DNA of 48,055 bases. Origin: Ectobacillus sp048976805 (lineage in GTDB: Bacteria > Bacillota > Bacilli > Bacillales > Bacillaceae_G). Positions 42,233-48,055 of this stretch are shown here, in pieces; position 1 is the stretch's first letter; each line of letters begins with the position of its first letter. Made by a program: the position numbers and the translations under genes. Under the pieces are notes generated by a model. That model was not told the origin of the DNA. It saw only the letters and a list, made by a program, of their open reading frames with translations, and made no database searches. The stretch covers positions 1-48,055 of the forward strand of contig JBHGUR010000076.1 of NCBI GenBank assembly GCA_048976805.1, given 5' to 3'.

Positions 42233-42395
42233 AAGTTAAAAAAAGAACATAAAATCTTTCTTTTGAAAGGGAAGATATGCATAGAAGCGGTCAAAACCTA
42301 TTCCTGCCCCATGCGACGAAAAATTAGAGAGAGGAAGCAAGTACAAGGTGCTGTTTGTTCTACTTAGCCGCGATGTATATGTCCAAATAACAAAT
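42233..42395. mobile_element. Degenerate MITE-like element, long family (copy 3)
   Basis: The interior matches the element at 32941 in order: ATGCATAGAAGCG, CTGCCCCATG, GAAGCAAGTACAAGGTGCTG and TTTGTTCTACTTAGCCGCGAT. The terminal repeats are no longer recognisable and no target duplication is seen, so this is an old copy. It fills part of the gene-free stretch 41964-42587, in which I see no other gene. Confidence 0.6.
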
Positions 42396-42587
42396 TGGAT
42401 ATATATAGAAAGGCTTTGGATTTTTACGAATGTAAAACCAGTGACTATCGCTTGGGAGAGTTCTATTGAGCGGCAGGACTGCAGCAAGAAAATAATTATA
42501 TTTAATTTTACGCACCGTAATGTAATAAATTCTTAAACATTAATGCTATTATAAGAATAGAAATCTTTTTGGGGAAGGGGATTTATT

Positions 42588-42770
42588 GTGAATAAATATC
42601 ACTGCTGTGCGACTTGCATTCATTTTTGTCCTGTTAAAGAATCTAAAAGAATGAGATATTTTTGTTCGCGCCTACAGTATGAAACAAAGCCGGATTATAA
42701 ATTTAATTGCTGGAATCCTAAGGAGAATATTCGGCGATTGATAGATAAGCAGAAAGAAGAGAAAAATTAG
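42588..42770 (+). CDS. Small Cys-rich protein
   Basis: 60 residues, GTG start with GGGGAAGGGG upstream. Cys pattern YHCCATCIHFCPV, YFCSRL and FNCWNP suggests a structural zinc or metal site. The C-terminus is a charged helix. Such short YxCATCxHF proteins occur in other Bacillus-like genomes, but I know no function. Its terminator T-tract carries a MITE. Confidence 0.75.
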   Translation: MNKYHCCATCIHFCPVKESKRMRYFCSRLQYETKPDYKFNCWNPKENIRRLIDKQKEEKN

Positions 42771-42777
42771 GATGTCT

Positions 42778-42812
42778 AAAGACTTTGCTTGAGCACAAAG
42801 TCTTTTTATTTT
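42778..42812 (+). terminator. Terminator with a MITE inserted in its T-tract
   Basis: AAAGACTTTG and CAAAGTCTTT followed by TTATTTT; TTTATTTT is the target duplication of the next element. Confidence 0.85.
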
Positions 42813-42926
42813 GGATTTGTGGATTTCGAACAAAAGGCGGCGACTCCAACGAGAAAAGCGGCTCAGCCCCGCCCGCGGAAAGCGTCCGCCTGTAGTGAAA
42901 AATCAACAATCAAGTTTAACAGAGCC
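42813..42926. mobile_element. MITE-like element, short family (copy C), left end eroded
   Basis: 114 bp. The right end TTTAACAGAGCC is intact, but only GG remains of the left inverted repeat before the shared GATTT...GAAC segment. The flanks TTTATTTT (42805-42812 and 42927-42934) are perfect 8-bp repeats, so the deletion happened inside the element after insertion. The core is nearly identical to copy A. Confidence 0.85.
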
Positions 42927-43023
42927 TTTATTTTAGATAGAAAATAATCCAGGCCTTGTTTGAGAATATTAGTAAATATAGTAAATGACAGCACAAATTA
43001 ACAAGTAATTGGGAGGAAAAAAT

Positions 43024-43947
43024 GTGAAAGGTATATATGATTGTGTTATTATCGGGGCAGGAATCGCGGGACTTCAGGCAGCTATCCAATTGGGACGGTA
43101 CCGCCGTGATGTGCTGGTTGTGGATGCGAAGGAGGGAAGGTCTGTCATTTGCAGAAATTACAGCAATATTTTAGGCTGGCCCGAGGGTGTTAGCGGGCAG
43201 GAGCTGAGATGCCGCGGCAAGCAGCAGGCAGAACGATATGGCGTTGCTTTTGCGGAAGATAAAATTATATCGGTCTCTCGTAATCAGGATATATTTATAT
43301 TAGAAGGAACAAGCGGCCATTTATATAAAGCAAAAACAATTTTGATTGCAACAGGCATTAAGGATAGAATTCCCGAGATAAGAAATTTAAAAGCTTGCCT
43401 AGGATTGACAGTATATATTTGCCCCGACTGTGATGGATATGAAGTGAGCGATAAACGGGTAATTATCATGGGTGCAAACGAGGCAGGGGCAAATTTAGCG
43501 AAAACATTGACATATTGGACGAACGAAATTATATATGTCAATCATGACGGGGAAGATTTGCACGATGCAACAAAAGAAGAACTGGAAAAATTGCATATTC
43601 AATATGTAAAAAGTGAAATTGCTGAGGTTATCGTGGAGAATGAGGCAAGCTTTAAAGGAGTAAAGCTGCAAAACGGAGATGTGCTGCACGCGGAAAGGGG
43701 ATTTATCGCTTTTGGAGGAAATCAGGTACATACGGAATTAGCGGAGCAGCTTGGCGTCCATTTAGCTGACAATAATCATATTATGGTAAACCCGAGAACG
43801 AAGGAAACAAATGTTGCAAATGTTTGGGCGGCAGGAGATATCGTAGCACATTCAGAACAGGTGACAATTGCTATGGGAGACGGCTCCCAAGCAGCGGTAT
43901 GGATTCATAAAAAACTGCTACTCATTTTACAAGAGAGGAACGGTTAA
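43024..43947 (+). CDS. Thioredoxin-reductase-like FAD/NAD(P) oxidoreductase
   Basis: 307 residues from GTG 43024 with GGGAGG upstream; ATG 43009 overlaps that site. FAD motif VIIGAGIAGLQAA (about 8-20), a Cys pair in ICPDCDGYE (about 135-138; CPDC where thioredoxin reductase usually has CATC), second nucleotide motif IIMGANEAGANLA, and the final FAD segment NVWAAGDIVAH. The usual GxGxxG of the NADPH site is weak (MGANEAG). It may reduce a partner other than thioredoxin, such as a bacillithiol-linked protein; that is speculation. Monocistronic. Confidence 0.88.
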   Translation: MKGIYDCVIIGAGIAGLQAAIQLGRYRRDVLVVDAKEGRSVICRNYSNILGWPEGVSGQELRCRGKQQAERYGVAFAEDKIISVSRNQDIFILEGTSGHLYKAKTILIATGIKDRIPEIRNLKACLGLTVYICPDCDGYEVSDKRVIIMGANEAGANLAKTLTYWTNEIIYVNHDGEDLHDATKEELEKLHIQYVKSEIAEVIVENEASFKGVKLQNGDVLHAERGFIAFGGNQVHTELAEQLGVHLADNNHIMVNPRTKETNVANVWAAGDIVAHSEQVTIAMGDGSQAAVWIHKKLLLILQERNG

Positions 43948-43989
43948 AGATATTCAGGGAATTGGTACAGCTATTAAGAAGCAAGAAAT

Positions 43990-44036
43990 GGATTGACTGA
44001 AAAAACTGGGCAAAACCCAGCTTTTTCAGTCAATCC
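43990..44036. terminator. Terminator overlapping the convergent gene end
   Basis: GGATTGACTGAAAAA pairs with TTTTTCAGTCAATCC, and CTGGG with CCCAG inside. It covers the stop codon of the - strand gene at 44030. Confidence 0.85.
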
Positions 44037-44350
44037 TCTATAATTTCATATTCATCATCTTCTAACAATAAAATTTGTGTTTTCTTTGCTTTATTATGTA
44101 CTTCAATCACATCATACGCTCCTATATCTCTTAGCTTCTGTTTTGAAGCGTTGACCATACCTTCTACAGAATCAAGCAAAATATCTTCTTCCATATAGGC
44201 ATCCGGGAGCGCTATTTCATCGGTTTCAAATACACATACATAATATTGCTTCAAAAATTCCTCGTTCGGATTTTGTTCTTCGACATCAAGGATATGCTTC
44301 ACCTTTGCTATATGCTCTTCTTTCGGTTGATGTACACGAATTTTTGCCAT
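44030..44350 (-). CDS. Hypothetical acidic protein
   Basis: 106 residues starting MAKIRVHQPKEEHIAKVK at 44350, with AAGGAGAACG upstream; the longer frame to 44455 is rejected for want of a start signal. Mixed alpha/beta with an acidic C-terminus (LLLEDDEYEIIED). No membrane segment. Unrecognised. Confidence 0.68.
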   Translation of the reverse strand: MAKIRVHQPKEEHIAKVKHILDVEEQNPNEEFLKQYYVCVFETDEIALPDAYMEEDILLDSVEGMVNASKQKLRDIGAYDVIEVHNKAKKTQILLLEDDEYEIIED

Positions 44351-44499
44351 TGTTCGTTCTCCTTTATTAATTAGACTATCTTCCATTATATCTTTTCTTA
44401 TAATGAACGCAAATATATATGCATTTAGCTGTACTATATGAGTATCGCTTTCCAAAACGCAGCATTTATTCCACCGTTCCCCTATTGGCCACCTGAATT

Positions 44500-44624
44500 C
44501 CCTGCATTATACTGAAGATAGTTCTTTAATCATCCGTTTTGGGCAGCGAGTCAGGTTCGGAAGAAAGCAGCTCTCCTAGAAAGGGTGATGTAGAGAACTT
44601 CCATCCTTCAATAATTGTAAACAG
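44500..44624 (+). ncRNA. SRP-RNA-like (4.5S/ffs-type) non-coding RNA
   Basis: The segment TCAGGTTCGGAAGAAAGCAG (44551-44570) matches the helix 8 motif of bacterial SRP RNA (TCAGGTCCGGAAGGAAGCAG) except for two changes that keep the apical stem paired: TTC (44556-44558) with GAA (44563-44565) around GGAA. Further pairings build a long rod: GAG/CTC, GGG/TCC, CATC/GATG (44531/44587), AGTTCT/AGAACT (44520/44594), TGAAG/CTTCA (44513/44606) and ATTAT/ATAAT (44506/44611). A strong terminator follows. I see no Alu domain, unlike the long SRP RNA usual in Bacillus. No clear promoter was found. Confidence 0.7.
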
Positions 44625-44660
44625 AAACTTCCAAGAGAATTACCTTGGAAGTTTTTTATT
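44625..44660 (+). terminator. Terminator of the SRP-RNA-like gene
   Basis: AAACTTCCAAG (44625-44635) pairs with CTTGGAAGTTT (44644-44654), followed by TTTATTTTT. No protein gene on the + strand ends upstream of it within 670 bp, which supports a separate RNA transcript. Confidence 0.9.
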
Positions 44661-44682
44661 TTTCCGTTTTTTTAAATGTTTA

Positions 44683-44712
44683 TTGACATATTCGAAATAG
44701 CCGTACTATTAT
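44683..44712 (+). promoter_or_regulatory. SulP operon promoter
   Basis: TTGACA (44683-44688), an 18-bp spacer and TATTAT (44707-44712). It lies inside the longer open frame from 44676 and so supports the start at 44766. Confidence 0.7.
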
Positions 44713-44765
44713 TTTTATGTATGTATCTTCAAATAATCAAAGATTCAAAAAGAGAAGGTGTAAGA

Positions 44766-46517
44766 GTGAAGTGGAGAGGTCGATTTGAAGGTTACAATGT
44801 TGAGAGCTTCAAAAAGGATTGCATATCCGGGCTAATTGTAGGAGTTATCGCAATTCCTTTAGGTATGGCGTTTGCTATCGGATCCGGGGTAAAACCAGAG
44901 TACGGCATTTATACGACGATTGTGGCGGGGATTTTAATTTCTCTATTTGGCGGTTCCCGGTTTCAAATTGGCGGCCCTACCGGTGCGTTTATTCCGATAT
45001 TGCTTGCAATCGTGATGCAATATGGATATGAGAATTTATTGCTTGCCGGTTTTCTTGCAGGGGTTTTACTCGTTTTAATGGGATTTTTCAAAATGGGTGC
45101 GCTAATTACGTTCATCCCAAGGCCTGTAACAATCGGATTTACGGCTGGTATTGCCGTTATTATTTTTACTGGGCAAATTCCGAATTTTTTAGGATTGCGC
45201 AATATTGAAAAACACGAAGACTTTTTATCGAATATGAAAGAAATTTGGATTCATATTTCAACTGTTAACATGTATAGTATCGCAATTGCTATTGTTTGCT
45301 TAGTTACAATTTTAGTAACACCGAAGTTTTTTCCAAAAGTGCCGGGACCGTTAATTGGCTTGACATTTTCTAGCATTTTGGCTGCTGCGCTCTTTGCAGG
45401 AAAAGTGCCGACAATCGGATTTACGTTTGGGGCAATCCCAAATAGCTTGCCAAACTTTCATATTCCCGATATAAGCTTTGAAAAAATCCAAATGCTAATT
45501 CGGCCAGCGCTGACAATTGCAATGCTAGGTGGAATCGAATCGCTATTATCAGCTGTGGTAGCAGACGGGATGACCGGAAAACGCCATAACAGTAATCGCG
45601 AACTCATCGGCCAGGGAATCGCCAATATTGTTACTCCGTTATTTGGGGGTATTCCAGCGACAGGAGCCATCGCCCGCACCGCGACGAATATTAAAAATGG
45701 CGCCGTGTCCCCGATGTCAGGCATGATTCATGGTTTTACCGTTTTAATGATATTGTTAATATTCGCTCCGTATGCTTCGCACATACCCCTTGCGAGCATG
45801 GCGCCTGTTTTGATGATTGTCGCATGGAATATGAGTGAACGAAGGGAGTTTGTCCATATTCTGAAAACCAAAACAAGTGATTCCGTAGTCTTGGCAATTA
45901 CCTTTTTGCTGACGGTTTTTGTAAATTTAACCATTGCTGTAGAAATCGGCCTCATCTTGGCTGTTATTATATTCGTAAAGAGAATGGGTGAAATTTTAAC
46001 GGTAACGAAGGTGTTGCCTGATCCGTCAGTGAAACATGATAAATTAAAACCCCATATGGTAACAGAAGGGCATGATTGTCCGCAAGTTAGCATTTATACT
46101 GTAGAAGGTCCGCTATTTTTCGGAGCGGCGAGTATGTTTGAAGCATCAATTATGAACGTAATTAATTATAAACCGAAGATTTTGCTGCTGCGGATGGGAA
46201 AGGTTCCATTTATTGATACGACAGGAGAAGCAAATTTGGCGGGAATCGTAAGGGATTTTAAAAATAATGGTAGAGAGGTGCTAATTTCGGGTATCCAGCC
46301 GCAGCCAAAAGATGTGCTGCAGCGTACTGGATTGTATCAATTCATTGAGGAAGAAAACTTTTTTGAACATTCAGGTGATGCTCTTGCGTATGCTCTTACA
46401 CAGTTAGACTATAAAAAGTGTTTAGGGTGCAAGCATTTTGCGTTTCGGGAATGTGCTTCTTTTTCCAAAGATGCATCTAAGAAGTTAAGAATGGAAAAAG
46501 AAGGGCTTTTATTATAA
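44766..46517 (+). CDS. SulP-family anion transporter with STAS domain
   Basis: 583 residues from GTG 44766 (AGAAGGTGTAAG upstream). About 10-12 hydrophobic helices with the SulP hallmarks IVGVIAIPLGMAFAIGSG and GGSRFQIGGPTGAF, then a cytoplasmic STAS domain from about 440 (VSIYTVEGPLFFGAAS, MGKVPFIDTTGEANL). A Cys/His cluster near the C-terminus (KCLGCKHFAFRECASF) is unusual and could bind metal. The family moves sulphate, bicarbonate or other anions; the substrate is open. An ArsR-type gene follows after 40 bp, and its product may control the transporter. Confidence 0.92.
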   Translation: MKWRGRFEGYNVESFKKDCISGLIVGVIAIPLGMAFAIGSGVKPEYGIYTTIVAGILISLFGGSRFQIGGPTGAFIPILLAIVMQYGYENLLLAGFLAGVLLVLMGFFKMGALITFIPRPVTIGFTAGIAVIIFTGQIPNFLGLRNIEKHEDFLSNMKEIWIHISTVNMYSIAIAIVCLVTILVTPKFFPKVPGPLIGLTFSSILAAALFAGKVPTIGFTFGAIPNSLPNFHIPDISFEKIQMLIRPALTIAMLGGIESLLSAVVADGMTGKRHNSNRELIGQGIANIVTPLFGGIPATGAIARTATNIKNGAVSPMSGMIHGFTVLMILLIFAPYASHIPLASMAPVLMIVAWNMSERREFVHILKTKTSDSVVLAITFLLTVFVNLTIAVEIGLILAVIIFVKRMGEILTVTKVLPDPSVKHDKLKPHMVTEGHDCPQVSIYTVEGPLFFGAASMFEASIMNVINYKPKILLLRMGKVPFIDTTGEANLAGIVRDFKNNGREVLISGIQPQPKDVLQRTGLYQFIEEENFFEHSGDALAYALTQLDYKKCLGCKHFAFRECASFSKDASKKLRMEKEGLLL

Positions 46518-46557
46518 AATTCACAATATAACTACGCGTAAACGAGGAGGAAAGCGA

Positions 46558-46884
46558 TTGGATTTGCAGTTACAGCAATTTAAAGCGGATTTTTTTAAAG
46601 CATTGTCTCATCCACTGCGAATTCGTATTCTCGAATTGCTTTGCGAAGGCGATAAAAATGTAAATGAGCTGCAAGCTTTAATCGGCAGTGAAGGATCGGC
46701 GGTTTCGCAGCAACTGGCCATTTTGCGCAATAAAAATATTGTGTACGGAACAAAGGATGGAAATAAGGTAACATACACATTGCGCGATCCGATGATTGCC
46801 GACTTATTGGCAGTGGCTCGGTGTATATTTAACAATCATCTCGTTGATACCATTTCAATGCTGGATAAATTTCAACAGAAGTAA
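46558..46884 (+). CDS. ArsR-family transcriptional regulator
   Basis: 108 residues, TTG start with GAGGAGG upstream. Winged helix-turn-helix: FFKALSHPLRIRILELLCEG, then the recognition helix region SEGSAVSQQLAILRNKNIV and the wing KDGNKVTYTL. The metal motif ELCVC of ArsR/SmtB is replaced by ELLCEG; only Cys29-type and Cys81-type residues remain, so redox or thiol sensing is possible. It sits directly behind the SulP gene, an arrangement seen in other Bacilli, and probably regulates that operon. Confidence 0.92.
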   Translation: MDLQLQQFKADFFKALSHPLRIRILELLCEGDKNVNELQALIGSEGSAVSQQLAILRNKNIVYGTKDGNKVTYTLRDPMIADLLAVARCIFNNHLVDTISMLDKFQQK

Positions 46885-46914
46885 AGAAGAGGCCGATTTG
46901 ATTGGCCTTTTTCA
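46884..46914 (+). terminator. Terminator after the ArsR-type gene
   Basis: AGGCC and GGCCT around GATTTGATT, followed by TTTT; short stem. Confidence 0.6.
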
Positions 46915-47040
46915 TTGTTATTAGCAATTTCATGTACTGTGTTATATTTAAGTTCCCTATTTCTAATTTTGCCTTTATAATGAGAAAGAAGAACAATACA
47001 TACTAGGTATTTTACTAAATAAAATAAAGGTGGAGGAAAG

Positions 47041-47910
47041 ATGACAGTAAAAATAATTACGGACAGCGCAGCTGATTTACCGAAAGAATTGGTGGACCAA
47101 TATGATATCGATGTCATTCCTCTTCGAGTATATGATCAAGACATCGAATTTCTAGATGGAGTTACTTTAAGTCCTAATACTTTATTTCAAGAGATGCGAG
47201 GTGGAAAAGTATATAAAACTTCTTTACCGTCTTTAGAGGCATTGCACCATGCATTTATTGCATATGCAGAGAAAAATACCCCTTGTATTTATCTCGCTTT
47301 TTCTTCTGAATTGTCCGGCACATACCAATCTGCTGTGCTAATAAAGGAACAGATTAAAGAAAGCTACCCTCAGTTTGATTTTGATATTGTTGATACAAAA
47401 TGCGCCTCTATCGGGCAAGGCCTTGTCGTATTAAAAGCTGCGGAAATGGCGCAAGGCGGAGCAACGAAAGAAGCCATCTTGGATAGCATTGCCTATCATG
47501 CTGAACATATGGAGCATATTTTTACCGTTGATGATCTTCAATATCTTGTACGCGGAGGCAGAGTAAGCCGTGCTGCCGGTTTTATCGGCGGCTTGCTAAA
47601 CATTAAGCCTATTTTGCATGTAGAAGACGGAAAGTTAATTCCAATTGAAAAGGTGCGAGGCAGAAAAAAAGTGCTGCGCCGCATGGTTGAGCTCATGGAA
47701 GAACGGGGAACAGATTTTGAACACCAATTAATCGGGATTAGCCACGGAGACGACCTTGAAGCAGCGCAGGCGCTACAAGAAATGATAACAGAAGCATTTG
47801 GCTGCCGCTCTTTTGTCGTGAATACAATTGGAGCGGCAATAGGAGCCCACGCAGGGCCTGGGACACTTGCTTTGTTTTTCTTAGGTACAAATAAAGAACA
47901 GAAGGATTGA
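47041..47910 (+). CDS. DegV-family fatty-acid-binding protein
   Basis: 289 residues, ATG start with GGTGGAGG upstream. Typical DegV: ITDSAADLPKEL at the N-terminus, the fatty-acid pocket motifs KTSLPS and FSSELSGTYQSA, VDTKCASIGQG, and VRGGRVSRAAGFIGGLL in the second half. Relatives (FakB) hold a fatty acid for phosphorylation by the kinase FakA; Bacilli carry several paralogues, and which one this is cannot be told. The IS end begins five bases after the stop. Confidence 0.94.
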   Translation: MTVKIITDSAADLPKELVDQYDIDVIPLRVYDQDIEFLDGVTLSPNTLFQEMRGGKVYKTSLPSLEALHHAFIAYAEKNTPCIYLAFSSELSGTYQSAVLIKEQIKESYPQFDFDIVDTKCASIGQGLVVLKAAEMAQGGATKEAILDSIAYHAEHMEHIFTVDDLQYLVRGGRVSRAAGFIGGLLNIKPILHVEDGKLIPIEKVRGRKKVLRRMVELMEERGTDFEHQLIGISHGDDLEAAQALQEMITEAFGCRSFVVNTIGAAIGAHAGPGTLALFFLGTNKEQKD

Positions 47911-47914
47911 TGTA

Positions 47915-48055
47915 TCAGTGAACTACCCCCACTTAGCGGCTGACACCGCTTGAAGTGGGGGCTTCGAAAGACAGAAAACGTCTTTCTCTTTTATTGCTCT
48001 TTCGCTCACAAACCCAATGGTTCATGTCCAGAGCCTTACATTCGCGGCGTCCCTA
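47915..48055 (-). mobile_element. Right end of an IS200/IS605-type element, inverted copy
   Basis: Exact reverse complement of 1-141, with the element extending beyond the window. It lies directly behind degV without damaging it. Confidence 0.65.

Noticed and set aside
1..48055. CRISPR arrays, tRNA or rRNA genes, T-box leaders, replication origin
   Set aside because: I looked for regularly spaced repeats, tRNA/rRNA consensus sequences, T-box motifs before ilvA and serC, and DnaA-box clusters, and saw none.

Overview
The window looks like a piece of a Gram-positive, low-to-mid GC, Bacillaceae-type chromosome. This rests on strong GGAGG-type ribosome binding sites with frequent GTG/TTG starts, the bacillithiol gene pair yojF-bshB2, the families YwiC, ComFB, NrnB, NETI and DUF378, a sortase-type surface anchor, lipoproteins, and intrinsic terminators after nearly every operon. 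I cannot name the species. Both ends of the window are the same 141-bp sequence in opposite orientation. It looks like the right end of an IS200/IS605-type (TnpB/omega-RNA) element, so the window is probably a contig that stops in two inverted copies of one repeat.

Layout. 1-1.5 kb: IS end, a 5'-truncated DUF2589-like gene, an intact DUF2589 gene and its small partner. 1.5-4.7 kb: ilvA with a CodY-like box in its promoter, a small membrane protein, a MITE-like element, and an ArsB/NhaD-type transporter. 5-8.7 kb: yojF-bshB2, an SH3-CAP secreted protein, YbaK-type deacylase, RraA-like protein. 8.8-15 kb: the most interesting block. A cobalamin riboswitch with its own terminator controls a sortase-anchored protein (DUF4430 plus alpha/alpha toroid, the two domain types of animal intrinsic factor/transcobalamin), a DUF4430 lipoprotein, and a complete ECF transporter (T, fused double ATPase, S). 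I read it as a surface-to-membrane vitamin B12 capture and uptake system. 15-24.6 kb: two SDR enzymes, LysE and YwiC membrane proteins, a candidate 63-nt small RNA, an ABC exporter pair, a bis-histidine membrane protein, DinB, an MFS transporter and a NETI protein. 24.6-31.2 kb: small proteins, a group IIC intron remnant sitting after a terminator, serC-serA under a promoter with a near-perfect palindrome, and an MFS transporter preceded by a 17-codon leader ORF and switchable RNA hairpins. 31.4-40.7 kb: NrnB, a GGDEF fragment, a HesB-like protein, a BMP lipoprotein paired with a chemoreceptor, an aminotransferase, an acetate-uptake-type permease behind a palindromic operator, and ComFB. 40.8-48 kb: a radical SAM/SPASM protein, a thioredoxin-reductase-like flavoprotein, an SRP-RNA-like non-coding RNA, a SulP transporter with an ArsR-type regulator, and DegV.

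Scattered through the window are MITE-like elements of two related families (about 115-145 bp and about 205 bp). They share GGCTCTGTTAAA-type ends and are flanked by 8-bp direct repeats. Several sit exactly in or just after the T-tract of an intrinsic terminator, and so does the group IIC intron, so terminator tails are the main landing sites for mobile DNA here. All calls come from reading the sequence; no database search was run.
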